In this document: positions 11,957 through 22,635 of the stretch, piece by piece
Numbering within the stretch: position 1 is the first letter of the stretch
Layout of the letters: every line of letters starts with the position of its first letter
DNA from: Symbiodinium kawagutii
Lineage: Eukaryota > Sar > Dinophyceae > Suessiales > Symbiodiniaceae
DNA: 64,000 bases
Assembly: GCA_009767595.1 (NCBI GenBank)
Contig: VSDK01013054.1
Span: 68,072 to 132,071, forward strand
Direction of reading: 5' to 3'
Made by a program: the position numbers and the translations under genes
The notes under the pieces: model-generated
Seen by the model: the letters and a program-made list of their open reading frames with translations, nothing else
Told to the model about the DNA's origin: nothing
The model's database searches: none

Positions 11957-13209
11957 AGCCTGGTGATCATTTTGACGTTTCCAGTGAATCCAGTTGCGAT
12001 TCCTGCATACTTGGCGGATCTATGCAGATCTTTGATCTTGATTTGATCTACCAAATTGCTTTGACGGGCTTGGACATGTACCTTGTACAGATGTCTGCCT
12101 GATAGATTTGCTTGCCCTCAGTCTGTACTACAGGTATCTACAGGTTCTCATGGACTGCCATCTCCTACTCCGGAGCATAGCGTCGCCCTCTGCACCATTT
12201 GCATGTGTCAGAATGTGGCTAGATTTTGGAGGCTGTAAAGTCTTGTACAGGCGGAATTGATCCGTGTCACCGGAAGTTTGGCGTTCAGAGAGCCACTGCA
12301 CTGCTTGAAAAAGGGGCCTGCGGATGACTGCAGCCACTTTCGAAGTTCGCATCATGCACATCTGATGAAAGAAAACATGTGGTGAACCCAAGCGGTTTCC
12401 CACAGAGGACCTCCTTGTGCCCAAAAAGCAGGGCCCACGCTGCCAAGTCATAGGGTTTGATCACACTCCTAGGCCTCCGCCCGTGGAAAAACCCAAACCT
12501 GCTGCAGCGGTCTCAGCCGGGGCACCCAGGGCACCGCCTGAGCATTGGAGGTTTAGCTGAGGGAAGGTCAGTGATTTCATGGCCATGATGTCCAGTGAAG
12601 ACCAAGCCAAGTGCATGAAGTTTGAAGGATTTGATTTCTGTGCAGCCGCTTAGGGGGAAAGACCTTTTCATGTTTCATCCATTGATGATGGCCGAACGGT
12701 AGCCGGATGGCTGGCCGAGATCCATTGAATCTAATGTGTTTTAACTGATCGAATCATTCGATCATTGGAAATCCAAAGCCTGCCGCATCGGGTAGTTTGG
12801 TGGAAGATGTACCAAGATTCACAAGCATCCAATGTTGGGACCTGCAACTCGCAACATGGGTTTGGTACCTTGCGAGGATGCTCTCTCGTTCGCAGCCGCA
12901 GGAAGCCCCTTCAGCCAGCATAGTCCAGAATGAGGAGGAGTCCACTTCCAGTAGAACACATGGCCGTGCCATGCGCTCACTAGCCACGCCCGACATTTTT
13001 CCTTGGTGGATCAAATGGATTCCGAGTTCTGGGTAATATAGGAGCCAGACATGCCAAAGCCATCCAAAGCCTATAAGCTACAACGAGCATCTATGAGCTA
13101 GCCTTGCTTCATCAAAGCACCGCATCCCTTGTGTTGCGATGGGGTTGGACTGCAGTGACTACACACGTCGGCTTGCCAGGGAGCGCGTAGGCACTTGATC
13201 GCCGTCGCA
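11957..13209. other. No supported gene
   Basis: Several short frames on both strands (for example 12128-12451 minus, 12797-13036 plus) show no recognisable family and no paired splice sites that I could join. Confidence 0.4.
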
Positions 13210-13693
13210 GGATCGAAAGCTGGCACTGGAGCTGGCTGCGAAGCAGGTGAGGACACCGGGGCTCCATGGCTGCTGTCAGCTGGTCTGCCATGGCCAGGCC
13301 GATCTGCTGAGCGAAGAGGAACCACCGTCCTGTTGAAGAGAATGGGGGTTCGAGCTGTGAGCTTGGCTGACGACTGGTTGCCAGGAAGATTCGTTTTCTA
13401 GGAATATATTTCTGGTTGCAAAGGTTGCTTGGCTGACGACTGGTTGCTGAGTGTTCCTTCTAGGAATATACTCACGGCATCTCGGAACCGCTGCAAGCTT
13501 TGCCAGATTTTTTTGGGTCACGCAGCCGCGCCAGATGCTGATCAGAGAGGCTGAGGAGGAAGCTGCCAAGGAACGAGAGATCGAAGAAGCTGCTAAGGCT
13601 CTGCCACCAATTCCACACATGTTGGCTTTTGGTATGGATTTCGTCCCATCTGTTTTGGATCTTTGTGGCCAAGCCCATCGGTTGTTGGCATAG
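13210..13693 (+). CDS. 3' part of a spliced gene for an acidic alpha-helical protein
   Basis: Three exon-like segments on one strand. A short one near 13210-13247 (D-R-K-L-A-L-E-L-A-A-K-Q) lies between AG and GTGAGG. Another near 13300-13317 contains A-D-L-L-S-E-E. The last exon, 13526-13693, follows a T-rich tract and CGCAG and ends at TAG. The last exon has a strongly charged helix (R-E-A-E-E-E-A-A-K-E-R-E-I-E-E-A-A-K) then P-P-I-P-H-M-L-A-F-G-M-D-F. It probably forms a coiled coil; the function is unknown. A ~60-bp direct repeat (GCTTGGCTGACGACTGGTTG, 13361 and about 13429) lies in the intron before the last exon. The upstream part of the gene was not found. Confidence 0.4.
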
Positions 13694-15338
13694 CTTGAAG
13701 CATTGAGATCTGCATACGCCATCAGTCGCCCCTGGTGTCAGGCTGCTGCAGCCCTCGCTGCAAAGCAGAGACTGCAGGCTGCCACCATGGGAGGTTGCAA
13801 CCCCTTCAGCACCGGTGGTGCCTCGACGGAGAACTGGGCTGCACGGGGCCACGCTGGGAAGATTTCCAATGAACTTTTCATAAGAATGGATTTCACCACC
13901 CAAAAGGTCAGCGTCTTTTCACACGATACCACCCATCGCAGGGGTCTTGATGATGATTGGTATACTATCGAGTGGTTCTTTTCATGTTGTTAACCCGGTT
14001 CATGGTACATACGGGCTTATTGTGTGTATTTCCCTAGTGGAAATACTGCACCTTTGGAGTTGGAGTATTTGGCAGCTGCTCTTTTGGCGAAGATCCATCC
14101 CCGCCTCACGCTCTTTCCTTCTTGAAAGTCGTTTCAACCAACCTGTGCCCGGTCACTGCGCATTGCCCAGGTCGCATGTTTCAACCGGGTGTCTTTCTTT
14201 GTGACGAGAGATCGGGCTATAGACCCATGATGGGTTTGGGTCTCGGTTGGGGGACGTGGCCAACTTGCAGAAAGTGTCTAACATTCCAATATGACCTCTA
14301 GGACTCTAGGCTGGATTGAGGCAGTTGACAGAGACAGGCAGAGTCTGGTGCTGTCATGATGCCATGTGGCCAGCATTCGTCGGGCTCAGGGATGCCGTAC
14401 ATGCCGCCAACCGACTGGTTGCCTCCTGGAATGTCCCTGCCAGCGCTGTGGCTGCAAGGGGACGGAAGTGGATTGAGTGACAGTGCCCCGCCCCATGCAC
14501 CTGCTCGAAAGGTATCCCAGAAACGAACACCATCCCTCTGGAATCTTGCGGGCCCCAGAACATGCTAGAACATGCTGGAACCCACTCCAGGCATTTCCAA
14601 AGCTGAGTTCCACACGTGGGAAATCGCAGCCAAGCGATAGCTAAAAACTAGCTCTTCTTTTCTGAATTCGCGAAGGATCAGGGGCTGATTGGCTGATCTT
14701 CAAAGTTTCCAGCAGACCCTCAAGCTTTCTCCCCCAACCAAGCCATCGACTGAGGCCGGATTCCAACTGAGTCAGCCACAGTTTAGGCAGCTGCATCCTG
14801 CAGCGCTGTGGGGGCAAGAGTGCCTCGGCAGACCTGGGTTGCCGTTACCAACATGCAAAAACTGAACCAGCTGAAGCTGCTCAACTTGAAGGTTCTGCTC
14901 GCACTGAGCTGACTGAGTCTCCAAGTTCTGATGTTGAGCTGCGAGGTTCGCCCGAATGGCCATGAAAGCGCCTCCATATATGCCATCGACCTATGCCGCT
15001 GATCCGCCACAGCGACAGCCACCTGGCGGGGAAGATTGGGGCAGATGCAGATTGCAAGGTGAATCATGGAGGTGTCTGTGGAGGTGATCTTATACTTGTA
15101 ACTTCTATGTATCCATCCATCTATCCATCTATCTATCTATATCTATATCTATCTATCTATCTATAGATCCAGTACATCATGCGAGTAGTAGTTGCCGTTG
15201 CCATATTTACATATTTAGGAATATAGTCATTATCCATCTCTCTCAAATGATGATCACCATGGCGCACGAAGACAGATAGAGAGAGAGGGAGAGACAGAGA
15301 GACATAGTACACACACACACACACTCCTATATATACAT
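13694..15338. other. Spacer with possible exon-like frames and microsatellites
   Basis: A + frame around 13740-13930 (containing M-G-G-C-N-P-F-S-T-G-G-A-S-T-E-N) is protein-like but has no domain. Frames around 14356-14610 are open on both strands. At 15110-15165 there is an ATCT array, and at 15270-15325 GA and AC tracts lie directly before the retrotransposon insertion site. Confidence 0.4.
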
Positions 15339-15427
15339 TGTTCTTTCAGATTCACACTCCGTGCAGCTGGTAGGCTCTCTGTAGCGCAAAACAGGTAGTG
15401 CACCAGCTGATTCCGTGTGCACTTTCA
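15339..15427 (+). repeat. 5' LTR of the copia element (89 bp)
   Basis: Begins TGTTCTTTCAGATTC and ends GTGTGCACTTTCA. Identical to 22547-22635. Copia LTRs are usually a few hundred bp, so 89 bp is near the lower limit and leaves little room for separate U3, R and U5 parts. No TATA-like box is visible in it. Confidence 0.93.
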
Positions 15428-15447
15428 TGGTAGCGTACGCCCGGTTC
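15428..15447 (+). promoter_or_regulatory. Putative primer-binding site
   Basis: TGGTAGCGTACGCCCGGTTC directly abuts the 5' LTR. Its reverse complement ends in ACCA and fits tRNA numbering 57-76, with G57, A58, C61, discriminator A73 and CCA. It implies an acceptor stem with A1-U72. The A1-U72 pair recalls eukaryotic initiator tRNA, but C60 does not, so the primer tRNA is not identified. Confidence 0.6.
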
Positions 15448-15518
15448 ACCGAACTGCTTTGAAGGGTTTCCCTTCGGTGTGCGGCTGCGCCCAGGGGCCA
15501 AGCCGCGTGGATCCAGGG

Positions 15519-17333
15519 ATGGGTGAACATCAGAAGATTCCCCGTTTTGATGGTGCGCCAGAAGGTCTGGCGACATACCGAGATGAAGCTCTGGCATACA
15601 CCTTCACACTGGAATATCATAAGAGGTACTTGGCTGGCCCCAGACTAGCTCAAAACTTGTCAGGGGTAGCAAGGACTGTGATCAGAAGGAAGCTGTCTGC
15701 CAACCCCCAATGGCTTGCTCATCCGCGGGGGGCCTACACGTTGATCGAATATCTGGAGCAGGCCATAGAGCAACCGACCCTAGTCCAAGCCGCTCAGCAG
15801 ATCCAAAAGTTCTTCTACCAGGTGAAGAGGAAGAAGAATGAGACGATGACCGAATGGGTGAATCGCCATTCGGAGTGTGTGTGGGAAGCCTCCCGCGCAC
15901 TGAAGCGCATGGAGGACGAACATGTTGGTCCATCGACAAGGGCACCAACTTCCACAGCATCCTCTGCAGGAGGTGATCGTCGTTGGAGCTGGGGACACCG
16001 TGGCTGGCAGGACTGGGACAATCAGAGAGGTGCTGATGACAGACAGATCTTTGATGACCATGGAAGAATTCCAGAAGATGAGGAAGAAGAAGAGAATGCC
16101 AGTGAGACGTGGGAGCATCAAGGTCGTGACGATCGCCATGGATGGGGACGGTCGGATTGGTCAGGTGACGGTTGGGGAAGTTGGTACTCTGATGTGTACC
16201 AGCCTCCACCGTCCTGGCGAGCCAACGTCCCGGACTTCTTGCCCGACTACCTAGTTGGTTTTCTGCTTCTCCAACGTTCAGGATTGGACATTCATGAACG
16301 TACCAACGTTCTGGCAGCCATCCGTGGGGTGTTCAGTGTGAGCTCGGTTGAGCGGGCTCTGAAAGAGCAATGGAGTGATGAGGACATTCAAAGGAGAGAC
16401 AAGCAGAAGTTCCATTCACTCCTGGCCTTCGAGGATGACGGGGAGGAGGCCATGGTCGCAGACACCCAGGCTCCAGATCTCAGTGGGGATCCAGAGGCCG
16501 AGGAGGCCTACTGGGCAGACCAAGCTGTGGTCGATTCAGCCTTGGCTGCAATTGCTGAACAGAAGAGGACATTGAAGGAGGCAAGGTGGAGACAGACCCA
16601 AGTGAAAATGGGCCGGAAGTTCTATCCACCTCCAGCTGCGAAAGGCTCTGGCAAGTCCAAAGATGCCAAGGGCCAAAGCAAGTGCTTGAAGTGTGGTGGA
16701 CCACACCGCACCGACAACTGTCCGGTTCGCCAACAGACGGCTCAGGTTGCAGAAGAACATGCAGAAGTGGCCTTTTCAGCCAAGGAGATGCAGCCGGAGG
16801 ACACGCATGCAGCGACCACTGAATGCGTGTGGACCGCACAAGCTTCGGGAGCGGATCTTAGTTCTTTGATCCAAGAGGGCAAGGGGGTGATTGACTGTGG
16901 GGCTACTGCGACATTGGGATCAGTGTCGGCAGTCGAATCACTGATGGCCATCAACAACCTGAAGCATGGCGAAGATCGCGTGAGTGTGAATCCTTCGGTC
17001 CGGCCAATTTTCAAGTTTGGAAACAATGGCACGAAGTCATGTTTGTCTACTGTTGATTTGGGTGTGGACATTGGTGATCGTTGTGGCAAGTTACAGGTTC
17101 ATGTTCATGATGTTGCTAATCAACCAGTGCTTGTTTCCATCAAAGCTCTCAAATCGTTGGGAGCAATTTTGGACTTCGAACGAAATGAAGTCGTTTACCG
17201 CAAGGTATGCCCGAGGAGTGTTGTTCCCTTAGAAGCTGCGGCCAATGGCCATTTGCTGATGCCCTTAGGAGGCGATCTGTTGAAAGGTGCGACTCTTCGT
17301 CAGAGTCCCCTAGGGTCTTTGAACGACGAGTAG
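15519..17333 (+). CDS. gag: Gag-protease polyprotein of the copia element
   Basis: Encodes 604 residues from ATG 15519 to TAG 17331-17333. The frame is open back into the LTR, but 15519 is the first ATG. Residues about 1-150 (I-P-R-F-D-G-A-P-E-G-L start, later a W-V-N-R-H segment) resemble the capsid region of copia-type Gag. A highly charged Gly/Asp/Trp-rich linker follows (about 150-245). A zinc knuckle lies at C389-x2-C-x3-H-x4-C401, one residue shorter than the usual CX2CX4HX4C. A retropepsin-like domain starts at D459-C-G-A-T and ends with a hydrophobic L-K-S-L-G-A-I-L-D-F strand. The catalytic triad reads Asp-Cys-Gly in place of Asp-Ser/Thr-Gly. Gag packages element RNA and the protease matures the products. 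The TAG is followed by about 1 kb of open sequence in the same frame. Confidence 0.88.
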   Translation: MGEHQKIPRFDGAPEGLATYRDEALAYTFTLEYHKRYLAGPRLAQNLSGVARTVIRRKLSANPQWLAHPRGAYTLIEYLEQAIEQPTLVQAAQQIQKFFYQVKRKKNETMTEWVNRHSECVWEASRALKRMEDEHVGPSTRAPTSTASSAGGDRRWSWGHRGWQDWDNQRGADDRQIFDDHGRIPEDEEEEENASETWEHQGRDDRHGWGRSDWSGDGWGSWYSDVYQPPPSWRANVPDFLPDYLVGFLLLQRSGLDIHERTNVLAAIRGVFSVSSVERALKEQWSDEDIQRRDKQKFHSLLAFEDDGEEAMVADTQAPDLSGDPEAEEAYWADQAVVDSALAAIAEQKRTLKEARWRQTQVKMGRKFYPPPAAKGSGKSKDAKGQSKCLKCGGPHRTDNCPVRQQTAQVAEEHAEVAFSAKEMQPEDTHAATTECVWTAQASGADLSSLIQEGKGVIDCGATATLGSVSAVESLMAINNLKHGEDRVSVNPSVRPIFKFGNNGTKSCLSTVDLGVDIGDRCGKLQVHVHDVANQPVLVSIKALKSLGAILDFERNEVVYRKVCPRSVVPLEAAANGHLLMPLGGDLLKGATLRQSPLGSLNDE

Positions 17334-17673
17334 GGCACAAGTTCCCTTGGGGAAAATGGACACAATGCCCAAGGGAGACCTCCAGAACAGTTCCATAGCT
17401 TTGAAGAATGCCACGTTTGCAGCTTGCGATCTGTACAGAATGGGACATGCACATTTTGTGAACACTCCTGCCACTCTCCGCACAGTTGTTTTGATGGAAA
17501 TGGTTGTGGTGATGTTGTTGGTGATGATGCGATGACTGATGCTTTTGGGGATTTTAGTGATGATCAACGTAAACAGTTTGAGCCAGATGATTCAAACCAG
17601 ACCTCTCCTTCTCAAGCAGTGCCGCCGAGCTCTCCAGTGTGTCTTGACGATTCCGTGACTTCTGTCAGAAGCC
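17334..17673 (+). other. Open read-through segment after the gag-protease stop
   Basis: After TAG 17331-17333 the same frame stays open into the Pol ORF. The segment encodes a Cys/His-rich stretch (E-E-C-H-V-C, then C-T-F-C-E-H-S-C-H) followed by an acidic stretch (D-D-A-M-T-D-A-F-G-D-F-S-D-D). This composition looks like protein, not random sequence, so translation may continue past the TAG. There is no ATG in this frame early in the segment. Confidence 0.5.
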
Positions 17674-18369
17674 ATGCCATCCGAGACCAAGGAGAGCCTC
17701 CATCGACGCATTCAAGAACTCGGAGACAACATGCCAAGTTCTGCGACAGCTATGCAACTCCGTGCCCGTCTGTCAGAGTTGCAGATCCAGTTTCAAGATC
17801 AACAAGGAGTACTGCTGAAGGACAAGATGGTGGCCTTGAATCGTGCTGCCAAGAAGAAGGACAAGCTTGTTGCCTTTGCTCGCGAGAACCAAGTTCAGGT
17901 GACGGAACATCAAACCATTCCGCAGATCTATGCCAAGGTCGAGGAGAAGTTGACAATGGAGACCTTGCCAACACACATGGACAAAGTGGCTTTCGGCAAG
18001 TGGGCCGACCTCACCTACGGCCAGATGTTGATGCAACACAAGGACTACCTCCAGTGGTCCCAGACAGCGAAGGACAACGGAGAGAACTCACACTGGCGTC
18101 TCCGTCGCATGATCACCTGGTTCCAGAATCAGGAAGCCACGACGACTTCGACGATGCCAGGGCACAATCCAGGGGGCTCTCCATCTCCGGTCACTGGGAG
18201 GAAGTGCCGAAGCCAACTCTCCGATTTTTCCGACAGTTCCTTTCAGGCAGTGGAGGGAACACCATCCAACACCGAGCTCCATCTCATGCGCGAGCTCGAG
18301 AAGATGCGTCAGGAAAAAGAAGAGCTGGAACTTGCGATGGGACGCACCAAAGCTCGGAAGGAGACATGA
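17674..18369 (+). CDS. Overlapping ORF in a second frame: charged coiled-coil protein of the copia element
   Basis: Encodes 231 residues in the +1 frame relative to gag and pol, from ATG 17674 to TGA 18367-18369. It begins with a basic/acidic helical region (R-R-I-Q-E-L-G-D-N; L-R-A-R-L-S-E-L-Q-I-Q-F). It then has a motif F-G-K-W-x2-L-T-Y-x7-H-x2-Y-x2-W (about residues 108-129) and ends in a clear coiled coil (L-M-R-E-L-E-K-M-R-Q-E-K-E-E-L-E-L). The G-K-x-x-x-L-T-Y...Y-x-x-W pattern resembles a small motif seen in several nuclease and replication-associated proteins, although I cannot name the family with certainty. Its TGA overlaps the ATG of Pol (ATGA, 18366-18369). The gag/pol frame is also open across the whole ORF, so the DNA here may code in two frames. 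It may be made by frameshifting, re-initiation or from a separately trans-spliced mRNA. Confidence 0.65.
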   Translation: MPSETKESLHRRIQELGDNMPSSATAMQLRARLSELQIQFQDQQGVLLKDKMVALNRAAKKKDKLVAFARENQVQVTEHQTIPQIYAKVEEKLTMETLPTHMDKVAFGKWADLTYGQMLMQHKDYLQWSQTAKDNGENSHWRLRRMITWFQNQEATTTSTMPGHNPGGSPSPVTGRKCRSQLSDFSDSSFQAVEGTPSNTELHLMRELEKMRQEKEELELAMGRTKARKET

Positions 18370-21300
18370 GTGATTGGGAGGGCGATGAAACCTGTTTTTC
18401 CACGATACCTGAACAACAATGTTTGGACCAACATCGTAGGATTGGTAGAGCTTGGAAACCCGACCATAATCCTTTCGGCAGTTCTTGGGAAGACCTTAAG
18501 AGATCGGGTAGGCTGTTTTTACTTGAAGTTGCTTGTAGTGCTGACAGTTTGCTTTCCAAGGAAGTGGAAAAACATTTAGGTCCCGGTTCTGCGATGAGAT
18601 GTTCCTTGTTTAACGGCTATGATCTGACCAAGTCGGAAGGTGTTCGCAAGATTCAAAGAATCATTGATGAGTTGAAGCCTTGTCACATTTGGATTTCCTG
18701 TGATTGTGGTCCCTTTTCCCCCCTTCAACAGTTGAACCAACGTACTGATCAACAAAGGGCTCAGTTGGAAAGTAAAAGGGCTTATGCTATCAAGGAGTAC
18801 ACGGGGGGTTGTCTTGTGGCACGACGTGGTCAGAAGGGTGGATCCCACATTCACTGGGAACTCTCGGAGCGATGCGAAGCTTGGAGGTTGCCGCTGATTC
18901 AGCGGCTGGTTGATGACTTGAGTCTCCAGAAGGTTACCACTCATGGTTGTACGGTGAATCTTCGGGCTCATGATACGGGGGAACTCATGTGTAAAGGTTG
19001 GACCATTGCTTCTAGTCATGCTGGTATCCATCGTCACATGCATCTTCCGTGTCAGAAAAACCATAAGAAGACCTACTGTGAGCAAGGGAGACCTTTGAAG
19101 TCTGCGTTTTACACCCCCACCTTTGTCAAGAAAGTTGTTGAGTCCTTGTTGGTTCAAGAGGTTTGGGCTACGGTTTGTGATGAACTCAATGGGGGAGAGG
19201 TTCAAGTCGTCACGAATGATTTCTATGAACAGCAGCCAGTTCCAACTGAGACGTGTGCAGTTGGAAGCACGGAAGTGTCCGAAGAGGAACGACAACGGAT
19301 TCTGAAATTGATAAAACACATTCACAGCACTTCAGGTCATGGGTCCATAGAAGTTTTGGTTCGAGCTTTGCAGAAGCGTGGAGTTGCCCCGCATGTTCTT
19401 GAGATTGCTCGTTCCTTTTCTTGTCCAATCTGTGAGGAAAGAAAACGCACAGATCCGCGAAGACCGGCGACCCTTGAAGTATTGCCTAAGAAGTGGCAAG
19501 TGGTCCAGTCAGACATGGGCTCATGGACACATCCTTCAACCAAGGACAAGTGCAAGTTTCTGTTGTTTGTTGATGAAGGTTCACGGTTTCGTACTGGGAA
19601 GATTTTATTTGAGAATTCTCGACATATGGCAACATGGCCACAAGTCAAGCAAGTTTTCGAAGAACATTGGATTACACACTTCGGCATTCCAGAGGTTTTG
19701 CGAGTTGATCCAGAAGGAGTGTGGCGTGACCACGATGCCGCCAATTGGGCCGCAGAGCGTGGCATATTGCTTGATACCATTCCGGCTGAGGCCCACTGGC
19801 AAGTAGGCATTGTTGAAAATTCAATTAAAGGTTTGAAATCAGTGATGTCAGCTCTGGCTGAAGAATTCCATGATATGACAATGCATGAGCTTTTCTGTCG
19901 GGCTATTTGGGCTTGCAATTCGAAAGATAACCATTTGGGTTATTCTCCATTACAACATGCTATGGGAAGATCACCAGATGAATGGGGCCGATTATTCGAT
20001 AGCAAGATCCAAGGATTTCCGATACATCCTCAGGAACATGCGGACGGAGGGTTCAAAGACACCATCAAAGCCATGAGTGTAGCAGAACAAGCCTTCGCCA
20101 AGTATCAAGCAGAAGCCAAGCTGGCCAGAGCAACAGCTGCTGGAAGGCGACCTATGAAATCCTTTTGCCCAGGTGACCTAGTTTTCTACTGGCGTAAGCA
20201 AGTTCCTGGTGGTGCTGGCAAAGGTTTTTCATGGACAGGGGAGTTTGTTGGTCCAGCACGAGTATTGGCAGTGGAAACTCGTATTGATGATGATCACAAG
20301 TTGAGACCAGGGTCAGTTGTTTGGTTACATCATGCAGGAAGATTGTTGAAAGCCGCACCAGAACAACTCAGAGGCGCCTCGACCCGAGAACTGGCAGTGG
20401 AAGAGCTCTCCGGTCCCGCCGAAGTTCCATGGACCATCTCGTCTCTTGCGACCCATCCCAACAGAAAGACTTATCATGATGTTAGCAAAGACATACCCAC
20501 AGATGCTCAATTTGAAGAAGCAGCCAATCATCCTACAGGTGGGAGACGTTATGGGAGCAAGAAACGAGGAGTAGGTCCTGATGCAACCTCCAGTGATCCC
20601 CACCGCATGCGCGGTGATGACCACGAGCTAATGGCTGATTTGCATGCTACCCCGGTGACATGCGACCCACAACCGGCAGCATTTGAGATTGAAGTTGAGC
20701 TACCATCTTCCAAGAGAAGCTTGCAGAAATTCATGGAATCTCCAGAAGCCTATGTCGTGAGTCAATTGAAACGAACTGGAACTGAAGTTCGCGAAAGGAA
20801 TCTCACTGATGAAGAGTTACAACAATTCAAGACGGCAAAGGCTAAGGAGGTCAACAGTTACATTCAATCTCATTGCTTCAGAATCTTGCCGGAAGAGTCA
20901 CAATTCAGACAGGATGCAGTGGGTATGCGTTGGGTACTCACATGGAAGTTTTCACAGGATGATCCTCACACGAAGAAGGCTAAGGCTAGGTGCGTGATTT
21001 TGGGATACCAGGACAAATCCTATGAACACAAACAAACTGCTTCTCCTACTCTTTCCAAATCTGGCAGACAGATGTTCTTGCTTTTCTGCGCACAACAACA
21101 TTTCAGAGTCAAGAAAGGAGATGTCAGTTCTGCATTTTTACAAGGTGACACCATGGATGATGGTCTATTAGTGATACCTACTCCAGAGATATGCAAGGCA
21201 TTGGGTGTGGCAGATGGTTCGGTGACCAAACTCCAAAGGGCAGCCTATGGACTGGTAGAGGCGCCACTCTGGTGGTACAAGACAGTGACTCGGTTCTTGA

Positions 21301-22493
21301 CCTCTATCGGATACACCAGGTTGAAGAGTGATCCTTGTATTTGGGTATATTTTGATGACCAGCAACAGCCACGCTCGATCATTTGTGGACATGTCGATGA
21401 TTTTCTTTTTGGAGGTGCCGACAATGATCCCCTACATGCCAAACTCATTGAACAGATTCAATCGAAATTTGCTTGGGGCACATGGGAATCTACACCTTTC
21501 GTTCAATGCGGTGTCCGAATTCAACAACATGATGATTTTAGTTTTGAGCTAGATCAGACTGAATTTATTTCCAAGCTGAAGCCTATTTTCCTTTCACGAG
21601 ATCGAAGTCGCCAACATGATGCTTGCACTACAGATCAAGAGAAGACTCAATTGCGTGCAGTACTGGGTAGTATTAGTTGGCTCTGTGGACAAACAGATTT
21701 TGTTCATTCTTCTGATGTTGGTTTTGCAATTTCGAAGGTACCTCAAAGTAAGGTAACTGATATTTTGAATGTCAACAAATTCGTGGAGGAGATCAAGCAT
21801 GATCCCATTTCTTTGAAGATTCATAAATTGGAGAAACATGAACCTATTGACATTCTTGGATGGGCTGATGCGGCATGGGCCAATAGGCCAGACTCAGTGG
21901 GAAGCACCGGTGGTATGGTAATTGGAGCAGCCACTCACAGCTTTCGAGAAGGGAAGTTGACTCCAATCTCACTGGTATCGTGGCGCTCATACAAGATAGA
22001 CAGGGCCAGTCGCAGCCCAGCGTGTGCTGAGACACATGCAGTGGTAGACACAGAGGACGAATTGTTTCATGTACGTTACATGTGGTCTGAACTACACTTT
22101 CCTCCTGACATTTTGCAATCTCTTTCTCAAGATGAAGTGGTCAGACTTTCCTCTGGTATTCTCATGACTGACTCAAAGAATTTTTACGACAAGTTGGTCA
22201 AAGACACACCGATAATCAAGGGAGCTGAGCGGCGAGCTGACATTGAAGCTCTAACCGTCAAAGAATCGATGGATGATACCTCCTTGATGCTAAGATGGGT
22301 ACACTCAGATGCCCAATTAGCCAATTCGAACACAAAACCTTCTGAAAAACATCAATTTCATCTTTTCCGAAAACTGTCTCTTCGCTGGAGATTGATTTAC
22401 GATCCCAACATGACTTCCGCTAGAAAGCGGAAGGGTTTAGGTTTGAATCCAATGGCTCATCACCCCCAAAATGGATGCGATGCCACGACTTGA
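18366..22493 (+). CDS. pol: Pol polyprotein: methyltransferase-like, integrase, reverse transcriptase, RNase H
   Basis: Encodes 1375 residues from ATG 18366; the frame is open further upstream to the gag stop, so a longer fusion is possible. Domain order: a methyltransferase-like region (about 45-260) with L-L-E-V-A-C-S-A-D (52-60), C-D-C-G-P-F-S (112-118) and W-E-L-S (164-167). Integrase zinc site: H320-x4-H325 and C353-x2-C356. Integrase catalytic core: D383, D448 and E484, with exactly 35 residues between the last two. Reverse transcriptase: K-G-D919-V-S-S-A-F-L-Q-G and H-V-D1011-D1012. RNase H: W-A-D1168-A-A-W, E1222 and T-D1269-S. The C-terminal V-H-S-D-A-Q-L-A-N-S-N-T-K is the usual copia RNase H ending. 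Together these copy the RNA into DNA and insert it in the host genome. No stop or frameshift interrupts the frame. Confidence 0.93.
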   Translation: MSDWEGDETCFSTIPEQQCLDQHRRIGRAWKPDHNPFGSSWEDLKRSGRLFLLEVACSADSLLSKEVEKHLGPGSAMRCSLFNGYDLTKSEGVRKIQRIIDELKPCHIWISCDCGPFSPLQQLNQRTDQQRAQLESKRAYAIKEYTGGCLVARRGQKGGSHIHWELSERCEAWRLPLIQRLVDDLSLQKVTTHGCTVNLRAHDTGELMCKGWTIASSHAGIHRHMHLPCQKNHKKTYCEQGRPLKSAFYTPTFVKKVVESLLVQEVWATVCDELNGGEVQVVTNDFYEQQPVPTETCAVGSTEVSEEERQRILKLIKHIHSTSGHGSIEVLVRALQKRGVAPHVLEIARSFSCPICEERKRTDPRRPATLEVLPKKWQVVQSDMGSWTHPSTKDKCKFLLFVDEGSRFRTGKILFENSRHMATWPQVKQVFEEHWITHFGIPEVLRVDPEGVWRDHDAANWAAERGILLDTIPAEAHWQVGIVENSIKGLKSVMSALAEEFHDMTMHELFCRAIWACNSKDNHLGYSPLQHAMGRSPDEWGRLFDSKIQGFPIHPQEHADGGFKDTIKAMSVAEQAFAKYQAEAKLARATAAGRRPMKSFCPGDLVFYWRKQVPGGAGKGFSWTGEFVGPARVLAVETRIDDDHKLRPGSVVWLHHAGRLLKAAPEQLRGASTRELAVEELSGPAEVPWTISSLATHPNRKTYHDVSKDIPTDAQFEEAANHPTGGRRYGSKKRGVGPDATSSDPHRMRGDDHELMADLHATPVTCDPQPAAFEIEVELPSSKRSLQKFMESPEAYVVSQLKRTGTEVRERNLTDEELQQFKTAKAKEVNSYIQSHCFRILPEESQFRQDAVGMRWVLTWKFSQDDPHTKKAKARCVILGYQDKSYEHKQTASPTLSKSGRQMFLLFCAQQHFRVKKGDVSSAFLQGDTMDDGLLVIPTPEICKALGVADGSVTKLQRAAYGLVEAPLWWYKTVTRFLTSIGYTRLKSDPCIWVYFDDQQQPRSIICGHVDDFLFGGADNDPLHAKLIEQIQSKFAWGTWESTPFVQCGVRIQQHDDFSFELDQTEFISKLKPIFLSRDRSRQHDACTTDQEKTQLRAVLGSISWLCGQTDFVHSSDVGFAISKVPQSKVTDILNVNKFVEEIKHDPISLKIHKLEKHEPIDILGWADAAWANRPDSVGSTGGMVIGAATHSFREGKLTPISLVSWRSYKIDRASRSPACAETHAVVDTEDELFHVRYMWSELHFPPDILQSLSQDEVVRLSSGILMTDSKNFYDKLVKDTPIIKGAERRADIEALTVKESMDDTSLMLRWVHSDAQLANSNTKPSEKHQFHLFRKLSLRWRLIYDPNMTSARKRKGLGLNPMAHHPQNGCDATT

Positions 22494-22546
22494 TGCTGTT
22501 TTCTGTTTCCGCGGGAGTGGAGTCAATTTTTATTCTCTTGTATCCG
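22494..22546 (+). other. 3' untranslated segment with candidate polypurine tract
   Basis: The only purine-rich run is GGGAGTGGAG (22513-22522). It lies 24 nt before the 3' LTR, where a plus-strand primer is normally directly adjacent. The 24 nt between are T-rich. Confidence 0.45.
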
Positions 22547-22635
22547 TGTTCTTTCAGATTCACACTCCGTGCAGCTGGTAGGCTCTCTGTAGCGCAAAAC
22601 AGGTAGTGCACCAGCTGATTCCGTGTGCACTTTCA
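22547..22635 (+). repeat. 3' LTR of the copia element (89 bp)
   Basis: Identical to 15339-15427 and followed by the target-site copy ATACAT. Identity of the two LTRs indicates recent insertion, although 89 bp gives little dating power. Confidence 0.93.
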